This document shows positions 9,010 to 16,191 of a stretch of 64,000 bases of DNA, piece after piece. How positions within the stretch are numbered: position 1 is the first letter of the stretch; the number at the start of each line of letters is the position of its first letter. Location of the stretch: assembly GCA_003963005.1 (NCBI GenBank), contig RXJW01000107.1, positions 1-64,000 of the forward strand, in the 5' to 3' direction. This DNA comes from Burkholderiales bacterium (GTDB lineage: Bacteria; Pseudomonadota; Gammaproteobacteria; Burkholderiales; Burkholderiaceae_C). Below the pieces are notes generated by a model. It had not been told where the DNA came from, searched no databases, and worked only from the letters and a program-made list of their open reading frames with translations. Position numbers and translations under genes: made by a program.

Positions 9010-9014
9010 TTTTT
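8990..9014. repeat. REP-like dispersed element at the ychJ/truC junction
   Basis: The stretch beginning AAAAGTGGGGTCAGAG and ending TCAATTTTT resembles a short repeat that I remember from many proteobacterial genomes, often near REP-associated (Y1/RAYT) transposases. Here it supplies the last codons and stop of ychJ and the TTG start of truC. No transposase is in the window. Recognition is from memory and needs a genome search. Confidence 0.5.
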
Positions 9015-9407
9015 CAGGTCGCCGTCGACGTAGAACCAGGCGCCGTCCTCCCGCACGAAGCGGCTCGTCTCGTGCAGACGGTGGGCGCGCCCACCGAGCT
9101 TGCTGCGCGCGACGAACTCGACCGTGCCGTGATCGGCGTCCTGCTGCGCGGCCCGCTTCACGTCCAGGCCGAGCCACTTCAAGCCGGGCTCAGGGGGTGC
9201 CAGTGCCGTCGGCCGCGTGCTGGCGTGCCAGCTGGCGAGCAGGTAGTCGCGCTGGTCGAGCACAAAGGCGGCATAGCGCGAGCGCATGAGGGCCTCCGGC
9301 GTCGGGGCGGTCAGGCCCTGGCCCGCCGTGAAAGCCTGGTGCAGTGCGCCGCAGCAGTGCGAATAGTCGGCACGCAGGCCGCAGGGGCAGGACAGAGGAG
9401 TGGCCAT
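9006..9407 (-). CDS. YchJ-family protein with SEC-C-like metal motif
   Basis: 133 residues. The N terminus CPCGLRADYSHCCG is the zinc-binding SEC-C-like motif, followed by the NTF2-like domain of YchJ (ALMRSRYAAFVLDQRDYLLASW, ending FVREDGAWFYVDGDLKN). Molecular function is not established; the family is widespread. ATG 9407 is chosen over GTG 9416 because a -10-like TAGAGT (9415-9420) lies 7 bases upstream of it. The stop overlaps the truC TTG start, so the two form an operon. Confidence 0.88.
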   Translation of the reverse strand: MATPLSCPCGLRADYSHCCGALHQAFTAGQGLTAPTPEALMRSRYAAFVLDQRDYLLASWHASTRPTALAPPEPGLKWLGLDVKRAAQQDADHGTVEFVARSKLGGRAHRLHETSRFVREDGAWFYVDGDLKN

Positions 9408-9484
9408 GGGCGGCACTCTAGCCGCTGACCTGCGCCGCCTGCCTATCGGCGCTACCCTTGGCGCCGTTCAACCTGGAGGCCGCT

Positions 9485-9751
9485 GTGGGCATCGTCGTGT
9501 ACTGGCTGGAGGGCGAGGGCGAAGAGGCCTCGCCGGCGTGCGAGTTCTTCGCCAGCGCGTCGTTGGCGCAAGCGCTGGCCTGCGCCGAGGCACAGCGCCG
9601 CGCCGGCCATCGGCACGTCAGCATTTCGACGGAGCTGGAAGACCATGTCGGCAAGGCCGGCGTGGCAGCCGTCGAGGGCGGGCGCACACCCGACGGGCAG
9701 GCCTACGACTGGTCCAAGGCGGGCCGCGCGGGCAAGGTCAGGCGGCGCTGA
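9485..9751 (+). CDS. Small conserved-looking hypothetical protein
   Basis: 88 residues from GTG 9485, preceded by a good GGAGG. No signal peptide or membrane segment. The sequence begins VGIVVYWLEGEGEEASPACE and ends in a basic tail (KAGRAGKVRRR); a helix rich in alanine (ASLAQALACAEAQRRAG) lies in the middle. I do not recognise the family. Its last 49 bases overlap the tail of the convergent gene at 9703-10161. Confidence 0.6.
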   Translation: MGIVVYWLEGEGEEASPACEFFASASLAQALACAEAQRRAGHRHVSISTELEDHVGKAGVAAVEGGRTPDGQAYDWSKAGRAGKVRRR

Positions 9752-10161
9752 GGTTCGGCCTCGGGGTCGGGCGTGAAGCCCTGAGCGCCCAGCCATTCCC
9801 AGGCTTCGGCGAGATCCGGGCTGGTCTTGTGCCGGGCCAGTTGGCCGGCACGCACGGCGAGGTCCTTGACCAGCACCTCATGGAAATGGGACGGGAGGAC
9901 GTCCGTCACGGCCACCATGCCGTGCCGCACGGCATCGGCGAAAAAGTCCCACCAGCGGTCGAAGGCCTCGGGCGTGGCGCCCTCCCACTGCGTCGCATCG
10001 GTCAGCATGGCCCAGGCTCCGTCGATGGGCTCCTGCCAGATGAGGCGCGCCTGGGCGTGCAGGGCCATCGCGGCCTGCTCGTTCCAGGCGCCTTCGTAAC
10101 GCACGACCAGCACGGGCGGGCGCCAGAGGATCTCGAAACTTCCGTGGGGTTGCAGCTGCAC
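9703..10161 (-). CDS. Hypothetical protein, possibly STAS/SpoIIAA-like fold
   Basis: 152 residues from GTG 10161; CTG or other upstream starts are possible because the frame stays open. The pattern beta-strand (FEILWRPPVLVVRYEGAWNE), helix, then strand (GAWAMLTDATQWEGATPEAF) with W/D positions looks like SpoIIAA/STAS-like proteins, but this is only a visual impression. The real protein is soluble. It reads away from uvrD, whose promoter lies about 85 bases to the right, and its 3' end overlaps the small gene on the other strand by 49 bases. Confidence 0.6.
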   Translation of the reverse strand: MQLQPHGSFEILWRPPVLVVRYEGAWNEQAAMALHAQARLIWQEPIDGAWAMLTDATQWEGATPEAFDRWWDFFADAVRHGMVAVTDVLPSHFHEVLVKDLAVRAGQLARHKTSPDLAEAWEWLGAQGFTPDPEAEPQRRLTLPARPALDQS

Positions 10162-10245
10162 AGGACTTGCGGCGTCGCCTTGGGCGTGGCGTTCTGCATG
10201 CAGTCTAGGCGCTGGCGGCCGCCTCGTCCGCACAGACCCCCTACC

Positions 10246-10251
10246 TACAAT
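10246..10251 (+). promoter_or_regulatory. Likely -10 element of uvrD
   Basis: TACAAT matches the sigma-70 -10 consensus at five of six positions and ends 6 bases before ATG 10258, so transcription should begin at or next to the start codon. No Shine-Dalgarno sequence exists between them; a -35 element is not clear. Confidence 0.55.
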
Positions 10252-10257
10252 GAGGCC

Positions 10258-12633
10258 ATGCATGTCCACGCCCCCGAGGCCGCCTCGAGCCCTCTGCTGA
10301 AGCACCTGAATCCCGAGCAACTGGCCGCCGTGACGGCGCCTGCCGAACCCGCCTTGATCCTGGCGGGTGCCGGCTCGGGCAAGACCCGCGTGCTGACCAC
10401 CCGCATCGCGTGGCTGCTGCAGACCGGCCAGGTGAGCCCCGGCGGCGTGATGGCCGTGACCTTCACGAACAAGGCGGCCAAGGAGATGCTGACCCGCCTG
10501 TCCACGATGCTGCCGTTCAATGTGCGCGGCATGTGGATCGGGACCTTCCACGGGCTGTGCAACCGCTTCCTGCGCGCGCACTGGAAGATCGCGAACCTGC
10601 CGCAGGCCTTCCAGATCCTGGACGCCAGCGACACGACCTCGGCCGTCAAGCGCGTCATCAAGGCGATGAATCTCGACGAGGAGCGCTTCGTGCCCAAGCA
10701 GGTCGGCTGGTTCATCGCCGGCTGCAAGGAAGACGGCCTGCGCCCGGGCGACGTGGAGCAGCGCGACGAGCAGACCCGCAAGCTCGTCGAGATCTATGCG
10801 AACTACGAGGACCAGTGCCAGCGCGAGGGCGTGGTCGATTTCGCCGAGCTGATGCTGCGCTCCTACGAGATCCTGCGCGACCACCCGGCCGTGCGCGAGC
10901 ACTACCAGCAGCGCTTCCGCCACCTCCTGGTCGACGAGTTCCAGGACACCAACAAGCTGCAGTACGCCTGGCTCAAGATGTTCGCGCCGCCCGGTGGCGG
11001 CCATGGCCAGAGCGTGCTTGCGGTGGGTGACGATGACCAGAGCATCTACGCCTTCCGCGGGGCGCGGGTGGGCAACATGGCCGACTTCGAGCGCGAGTAC
11101 CGGGTGCGCCAGGTCATCAAGCTCGAGCAGAACTACCGCAGCTTCGGCCACATCCTGGATGCCGCCAACGAGCTGATCAGCCGCAACACGCAGCGCCTGG
11201 GCAAGACGCTGCGCACTGACGCGGGCCAGGGCGAGCCGATCCGCGTGAACGAGGCGCCCAGCGACTTCGCGGAGGCGCAGTGGCTGATCGAGGAAATCCA
11301 GCAGCTGCACCGCGGTGGCCTGGACCGGCAGGAGATCGCGGTGCTCTACCGCAGCAATGCGCAGTCTCGGGTCATCGAGTCGGCGCTGTTCAACTCGGGC
11401 ATCCCGTACCGCGTGTATGGCGGCCTGCGCTTCTTCGAGCGCGCCGAGGTGAAGCATGCGCTGGCCTACCTGCGCCTGCTCGAGAACCCGAACGACGACA
11501 CGAGTTTCCTGCGCGTCGTGAACTTCCCGACCCGCGGCATCGGCGCGAAGACGCTGGAGACGCTGCAGGACGCCGCCAAGGCCACCGGCCGCAGCCTCTA
11601 CCAGAGCGTGACGGCCATTCCCGGCAAGGGCGGCGCCAACCTCGTGGCCTTCACGAACCTCATCGACTCCACGCGCAACCTCACGCAGGGGATGACGCTG
11701 CGCGAGATCATCGAGCAGGTGCTGGAGACCTCGGGCCTGCTGGACTTCTACCGCACCGACAAGGACGGCGCCGAGCGGCTGGAGAACCTGGACGAACTCA
11801 TCAACGCCGCCGAGGCCTTCGTCATGCAGGAGGGCTTCGGCAAGAACGCGGTCGGCCTGCCGGTCGACGAGACCGCACCGCCGCTGCAGGCTGCGGGCGG
11901 CCCGGGTGCCGTGCCGGACGCCGAGACGGGCGAGATCATGTCGCCGCTGGTGGCCTTCCTCACGCATGCGTCGCTTGAAGCCGGCGACAACCAGGCGCAG
12001 GCCGGCCAGGACGCCGTGCAACTGATGACCGTGCATTCGGCCAAGGGCCTGGAGTTCGACGCGGTGTTCATCACGGGCCTGGAGGAGGGCCTGTTTCCGC
12101 ACGAGAACGCGATGTCCGACCACGACGGGCTGGAGGAGGAGCGCCGGCTGATGTACGTGGCCATCACGCGCGCCCGCAAGAAGCTCTCCTTGAGCTTCTG
12201 CCAGACCCGCATGCTGCACGGCCAGACGCGCTACAACGTCAAGAGCCGCTTCTTCGACGAGCTGCCGGAGGAGAGCCTGAAGTGGCTCACCCCGCGCAAC
12301 CAGGGTTTCGGCTCGGGCTTTGCGCGCGAGTACCAGCAGGCCTGGGAGCGCGGCAGTGGCCTGAAGGGCATGGTGGGTGCGGGTCGTGTGGCGGATCGCC
12401 ACCAGCGCGCTGCCTGGGTGGAGCCGCCGGTACCAGCCAGCATGAAGCAGAAGGTGTCGGAGGAGCACGGCGGCCTGCGGGTGGGCAAGGGCGTGTTCCA
12501 CACCAAGTTCGGCGAAGGCGTGCTGCTGACGCTGGAGGGCAGCGGCACGGATGCGCGGGCGCAGGTCAACTTCGGACGCCACGGCACCAAGTGGCTGGCC
12601 TTGTCGGTGGCCAAGCTGACGCCAATCGACTGA
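10258..12633 (+). CDS. uvrD: ATP-dependent DNA helicase UvrD (helicase II)
   Basis: 791 residues of superfamily 1A helicase. Motif I AGAGSGKT (lysine at residue 42), Ia TFTNKAAKEM, II DEFQD, III GDDDQSIYAFRGA, IV EQNYRS, V VQLMTVHSAKGLEFD and VI RLMYVAITRARKKL are all intact. UvrD unwinds DNA in nucleotide excision and mismatch repair. The C-terminal part (GKGVFHTKFGEGVLL) fits the UvrD/PcrA C-terminal Tudor-like domain. The frame stays open far upstream, but the ATG with TACAAT in front is the real start. Confidence 0.96.
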   Translation: MHVHAPEAASSPLLKHLNPEQLAAVTAPAEPALILAGAGSGKTRVLTTRIAWLLQTGQVSPGGVMAVTFTNKAAKEMLTRLSTMLPFNVRGMWIGTFHGLCNRFLRAHWKIANLPQAFQILDASDTTSAVKRVIKAMNLDEERFVPKQVGWFIAGCKEDGLRPGDVEQRDEQTRKLVEIYANYEDQCQREGVVDFAELMLRSYEILRDHPAVREHYQQRFRHLLVDEFQDTNKLQYAWLKMFAPPGGGHGQSVLAVGDDDQSIYAFRGARVGNMADFEREYRVRQVIKLEQNYRSFGHILDAANELISRNTQRLGKTLRTDAGQGEPIRVNEAPSDFAEAQWLIEEIQQLHRGGLDRQEIAVLYRSNAQSRVIESALFNSGIPYRVYGGLRFFERAEVKHALAYLRLLENPNDDTSFLRVVNFPTRGIGAKTLETLQDAAKATGRSLYQSVTAIPGKGGANLVAFTNLIDSTRNLTQGMTLREIIEQVLETSGLLDFYRTDKDGAERLENLDELINAAEAFVMQEGFGKNAVGLPVDETAPPLQAAGGPGAVPDAETGEIMSPLVAFLTHASLEAGDNQAQAGQDAVQLMTVHSAKGLEFDAVFITGLEEGLFPHENAMSDHDGLEEERRLMYVAITRARKKLSLSFCQTRMLHGQTRYNVKSRFFDELPEESLKWLTPRNQGFGSGFAREYQQAWERGSGLKGMVGAGRVADRHQRAAWVEPPVPASMKQKVSEEHGGLRVGKGVFHTKFGEGVLLTLEGSGTDARAQVNFGRHGTKWLALSVAKLTPID

Positions 12634-12642
12634 GGGGTTCGG

Positions 12643-13455
12643 TCAGCGGCCTGCCAGGACGACGTGGGCCTGCAGGCCGGTGTCGATGGCGCCGGCGCCG
12701 AACCGCGCTGCGATCGCGTTGGCCACCTGCACGGTCACTTCGGGCAGGCGCCCGGGTGCGCGGGCTTCGATCTCGTTGCGCAGCGGCGTGCCGTGGCAGT
12801 AGCCGAGGGCCGGGCTCGCCGGCGATTCGGCACGGCCGCGCAGCGTCAGCGTGATGAGATCAGGCTCTCGCACGAAGCCGCCTGCGGCGAGATCGGCGCA
12901 GATCTGATGCGTGTCGTGGTACCCGTGCGGTGTGCGCGCCAGGAAGCGGGGCGGGTCCGCAGGGAACGCCTGCGCCAGCGTGTCGGTGACGGTCGCGGCC
13001 AGTTCGTTGCTGTCGATGTGGTCCCACACGTTGAACGCGAGATGCCCGCCTGGCGCGAGCACGCGGCGGATCTCCGCGAAGGCGGCTGCCTTGTCGGGAA
13101 AGAACATCACCCCGAACTGGCAGGCCACGAGGTCGAAGGCCGCGTCGGGGAAGGGCAGGGCCATGGCATCCGCCTGGCGCCATTGGACCGGCCGCGATGT
13201 GCCGAGCGCCTGGGCGGTGTCGAGCATGGCGGGGTTGAGGTCACTGGCCACCAGGAGGCTGTCGGTGGGCAGGCTTGCCGAGAGCTGCCGGGTCAGCACG
13301 CCAGTGCCGGCTGCGATCTCCAGCACCCGCCGGGGTGCCAGGGCTGCGATGCGAGCTGCCAGGTCGCCCGCATACGGCTCGAAGATCAAGGGCACCATGT
13401 GCCGCTCGTAGAGCTGAGGAATGGACCCGGTGAAGCCCTGATCGTGGAGCTGCAT
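12643..13455 (-). CDS. Class I SAM-dependent methyltransferase
   Basis: 270 residues. Motif I VLEIAAGTGVLTRQL binds S-adenosylmethionine, and the post-I acidic residue is in ASDLNPAMLD; motif IV/V region LVACQFGVMFFPDK and FAEIRRVLAPGGHLAFNVWD match the UbiE/Methyltransf_11 group. The substrate is unknown. ATG 13455 is preceded at 6 bases by CAGAAT (13462-13467), a -10-like hexamer, with no ribosome-binding site. It ends 9 bases from the convergent uvrD stop. Confidence 0.87.
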   Translation of the reverse strand: MQLHDQGFTGSIPQLYERHMVPLIFEPYAGDLAARIAALAPRRVLEIAAGTGVLTRQLSASLPTDSLLVASDLNPAMLDTAQALGTSRPVQWRQADAMALPFPDAAFDLVACQFGVMFFPDKAAAFAEIRRVLAPGGHLAFNVWDHIDSNELAATVTDTLAQAFPADPPRFLARTPHGYHDTHQICADLAAGGFVREPDLITLTLRGRAESPASPALGYCHGTPLRNEIEARAPGRLPEVTVQVANAIAARFGAGAIDTGLQAHVVLAGR

Positions 13456-13523
13456 GGGCAGATTCTGGGGCGGTGCTAGTCTCCGCGGCGACGACTTCGC
13501 ATTTCCTTGCAATTTTCCGCGCC

Positions 13524-13943
13524 ATGACCGTGATCCGACCCACCCAGGCCGAGCTCGCCGCCTTCCTGCAGGCGGAGTTCCCGCAGACCCGCTGCACGAT
13601 CGAGGACTTGGACGAGGACGGCAGCGTCGTCGTCGCACATCCGGTCGGGCATGCTGAACTGCGGCCGGGTGGCACGGTGTCCGGCCCGGTGATGATGACG
13701 CTGGCCGATGTGGCCCTCTACGTGGCGATCCTGGCCCAGATCGGCATCGTGCCGCTGGCCGTGACGACGAACCTGTCGATCAATTTCCTGCGCAAGCCGC
13801 GGGCCGACCGCCGTGTCGTGGCACGCTGCCGGCTGCTGAAGCTGGGCAAGACGCTGGCCGTCGGCGAGGTCTTCATCTACGCCGAAGGTGAGGACGATCC
13901 GGTGGCCCACGCCACCGGGACCTATGCCATTCCACGCGCCTGA
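13524..13943 (+). CDS. PaaI-family hotdog-fold thioesterase
   Basis: 139 residues. The hotdog helix GPVMMTLADVALYVAIL and strand TNLSINFLRKP are typical of the PaaI/DUF4442-like thioesterases that hydrolyse acyl- or aryl-CoA esters; the usual catalytic Asp/Glu lies in this helix (Asp of TLADVA). ATG 13524 is preferred over an upstream TTG/ATG-type start since the family begins close to MTVIRPTQAEL. Divergent from the methyltransferase gene with a 68-base gap. Confidence 0.82.
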   Translation: MTVIRPTQAELAAFLQAEFPQTRCTIEDLDEDGSVVVAHPVGHAELRPGGTVSGPVMMTLADVALYVAILAQIGIVPLAVTTNLSINFLRKPRADRRVVARCRLLKLGKTLAVGEVFIYAEGEDDPVAHATGTYAIPRA

Positions 13944-13990
13944 CGCCGGCTTGTCGGCGGCTTGACCACGGCTGCGCGGCAGGTGGCTCT

Positions 13991-14809
13991 TCAGTCCTGC
14001 TTGTCGAGCAGGTTCTGCGGCGCGCCGAACATGAAGCAGTCGACGAAGCTGAAATAGAGCGACGCGTAGAAGACGGTCGAGAGCACGAGGCTGATCAGCA
14101 TGCCGACCAGCGGCGCCACGACGGCCAGACCCAGGGCCTCCAGCAGGATCGCCGGCAGCAGGCCCGAAACCAGCGTGATGGCCAGCCACAGCAGGCCATT
14201 GAGCATGAACGCCGCACGGTTGCGCCACAGCGCGAGCGCGCTGGAGAACAAGGCCTGGGGTGCGCCCTGGCCACCCCAGTGGACCAGCGCGGGAGCGTGC
14301 CAGTAGGGCACGGTCAGCAGCAGCAGCAGGCTCAAGCGCAGCAGCACGCCCCAGAAGAGCCGGGGATCCGACAGGCTGTCGGCCATGGTGTTCGCATCGG
14401 CCGACGACCACCGACTGGCGAACTCGCGCAGCGCACCGCCGTCGACCCAATCCGAGACCAGGCTGATCAGGACGGCTGAGAGCACGTAGCCACCGCACAG
14501 CAGCAGTTGCTGCCGGCGCCGCTGCGGCGTGAGCTTCAGCGGGGCGATGAAGACCGCGGCCGTGGGCGTCTTCTTCTGCAGCACGAGATGCGTGGCCAGC
14601 ATGAAACCCAGCGAGAGCAGCGGCAGTGCCGCAATCAGCAGCATGGGCCCGGCCACGGGAATGAGCATGACGGCGAAGGCCACGAACATGAACACACCGA
14701 ACAGGCCCGCCAGTGCCAGCGGCTGACGCTGGAAGACCTTGAAGCCATGGCGGATCCACAGCCGGCCATTGCGCGCCGGCACGGTCTGGAGATGCAGCTG
14801 CAGCGTCAT
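13991..14809 (-). CDS. BPSS1780-family integral membrane protein
   Basis: 272 residues with about six membrane segments (for example LAGLFGVFMFVAFAVMLIPV, LLCGGYVLSAVLISLV, LLRLSLLLLLTVPYW, LLWLAITLVSGLLPAILLEA). The N-terminal GRLWIRHGFKVFQRQP and the C-terminal YFSFVDCFM match the BPSS1780 family, of unknown function and restricted mainly to betaproteobacteria. It overlaps the thrB stop by four bases (ATGA), which points to translational coupling with homoserine kinase. Confidence 0.85.
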   Translation of the reverse strand: MTLQLHLQTVPARNGRLWIRHGFKVFQRQPLALAGLFGVFMFVAFAVMLIPVAGPMLLIAALPLLSLGFMLATHLVLQKKTPTAAVFIAPLKLTPQRRRQQLLLCGGYVLSAVLISLVSDWVDGGALREFASRWSSADANTMADSLSDPRLFWGVLLRLSLLLLLTVPYWHAPALVHWGGQGAPQALFSSALALWRNRAAFMLNGLLWLAITLVSGLLPAILLEALGLAVVAPLVGMLISLVLSTVFYASLYFSFVDCFMFGAPQNLLDKQD

Positions 14810-15810
14810 GGCAGCGCTCCGTCCGCGAGTGCGTGCCAGGGCCGCGCGATGCGTGAGCGCAGCACGCGCTCGAAATGCGTGGGGTCATGGGCCTTGAGCA
14901 GGCTCGCCTCGCGCGGCAGGTGCAGGTCAAAGAGACGTGAGAGCCAGAAGCGCAGTGCGGCGGCGCGCAGCAGCGCCGGCAGCAGGCGGTGCTCGGCGCC
15001 GGTCAGCGGCCGCACGCTTTCGTAGGCCTGCACGAAGACCGCAGCGCGCTCTTCGATGAGCCGGCCGTCGGCGAGGTCGATGCACCAGTCGTTCAGGCAC
15101 ACGGCCAGGTCGAACAGCCACGTGTCCCAGCCGGCAAAGTAGAAATCGAAGAAGCCGGTCAGCCGTTCGCGGCCCGGGCCTTCGCCGGGTTCGAACATCA
15201 CGTTGTCGCGGAACAGGTCGGCATGGATCGGGCCGGCCGGCAGGTGCGCGAACTCGGCCGATGCCGCGAGATGCTCCTGATAGGACAGTTCGCTGTTGAG
15301 CAGATCGGCCTGACTGGGGTCAAGAAAGGGCAGCACCTGGGGCGCCACCTGGCGCCACCACGCCAGGCCGCGCAGGTTGGGCTGCCGCAGCGTGAAGTCC
15401 TGGCCCGCCAGATGCATTTGTGCCAGGGTGGCGCCAACCTGCTGGCAGTGGAAGGCATCGGGCGCCATCTGGTGGCCGCCGTGCAGCCGATCGACGATGG
15501 CAGCAGGCTTGCCGGCCACTTCGAACAGGATTTCCCCGGTCGCATCCGCATGCGGCTCGGGCACGGGCACGCCGCGCTGGGCGAGGTGCTGCATCAGGCG
15601 CAGGTAGAACGGCAGCTGCTCGGCGGTCAGGCGCTCGAACAGCGTCAGCACGTAGCGGTGCAGGTGGCCGTCGTCCCCGGTGCAGTCGACGAAGTAGTTG
15701 GTGTTCTCGATGCCGGCACCGATGCCGCGCAGCGAGCTCAGGGTGCCGAGATGGAGGTGATCCAGCAGGGCCTGGGCCTGTGCGGGGCTGACTTCGGTGA
15801 AAACGGCCAT
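14806..15810 (-). CDS. thrB: Homoserine kinase, APH-like (ThrB type II)
   Basis: 334 residues of the aminoglycoside-phosphotransferase-like homoserine kinase found in many proteobacteria in place of the GHMP enzyme. It phosphorylates homoserine for threonine synthesis. Catalytic loop GPIHADLFRDNVMF and the metal-binding FFDFYFAGWDTWLFDLAVCLNDW are intact; the N terminus MAVFTEVSPAQAQALLDHLHLG is typical. The downstream BPSS1780 gene overlaps by 4 bases. The gap of 46 bases to the DUF2782 gene suggests one transcription unit that starts at 16150. Confidence 0.93.
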   Translation of the reverse strand: MAVFTEVSPAQAQALLDHLHLGTLSSLRGIGAGIENTNYFVDCTGDDGHLHRYVLTLFERLTAEQLPFYLRLMQHLAQRGVPVPEPHADATGEILFEVAGKPAAIVDRLHGGHQMAPDAFHCQQVGATLAQMHLAGQDFTLRQPNLRGLAWWRQVAPQVLPFLDPSQADLLNSELSYQEHLAASAEFAHLPAGPIHADLFRDNVMFEPGEGPGRERLTGFFDFYFAGWDTWLFDLAVCLNDWCIDLADGRLIEERAAVFVQAYESVRPLTGAEHRLLPALLRAAALRFWLSRLFDLHLPREASLLKAHDPTHFERVLRSRIARPWHALADGALP

Positions 15811-15856
15811 GGGCGGGTCGTGAGGGCGGCGCCGGGGCCGCGGAGGAACTTGGGGA

Positions 15857-16150
15857 TCAAAACCTGAGCACGCGCCACACGCGCGTGCCGGAGCCGCTCT
15901 TGGGCAGGCCGGTGCCAGTGCCGCCAGCGGATTCCCGGCCGGCGTCGTTGACGACGATCTCGTAGTCGGGTGCCCCGGATTTCTTGTGCTTGACGGTGAC
16001 CTGCTTGGTCTCGCCCCGCACCTTCAGCTCCTCGATGCGGACCTGGTCGTCCTCGGCCACGCTGCGCTCGACCTTGGGCTCGGGTGGCGGATCGGCAAGG
16101 ACGCTGGTGCAGCACAAGGCCAGCATCAAAAGGGCGGTGGGGCGCAGCAT
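15857..16150 (-). CDS. DUF2782 exported small protein
   Basis: 97 residues with a signal peptide (MLRPTALLMLALCCTSVLA). The mature part, rich in charged residues (RIEELKVRGETKQVTVKHKK) and ending in GTRVWRVLRF, matches DUF2782 proteins, which in betaproteobacteria commonly sit beside polA and thrB as here. Function unknown; periplasmic. A TAGAAT hexamer (16158-16163) ends 7 bases before the ATG, and there is no ribosome-binding site. Confidence 0.85.
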   Translation of the reverse strand: MLRPTALLMLALCCTSVLADPPPEPKVERSVAEDDQVRIEELKVRGETKQVTVKHKKSGAPDYEIVVNDAGRESAGGTGTGLPKSGSGTRVWRVLRF

Positions 16151-16157
16151 GCTGCCG

Positions 16158-16163
16158 ATTCTA
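16158..16163 (-). promoter_or_regulatory. Likely -10 element of the DUF2782 gene
   Basis: TAGAAT on the minus strand, 7 bases before ATG 16150. It lies back to back with the polA start region (GAGAAT at 16178-16183, plus strand); only 41 bases separate the two start codons, so both promoters overlap. Confidence 0.5.
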
Positions 16164-16191
16164 GGTGCCGCCTGCCCGAGAATCCGTCGCC

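Noticed and set aside
9400-10257. An N-terminal extension of almost 290 residues of the UvrD frame upstream of ATG 10258.
   Set aside because: The frame is open by GC-richness only; it overlaps two other genes, its composition is unlike UvrD, and the TACAAT promoter lies directly before ATG 10258.
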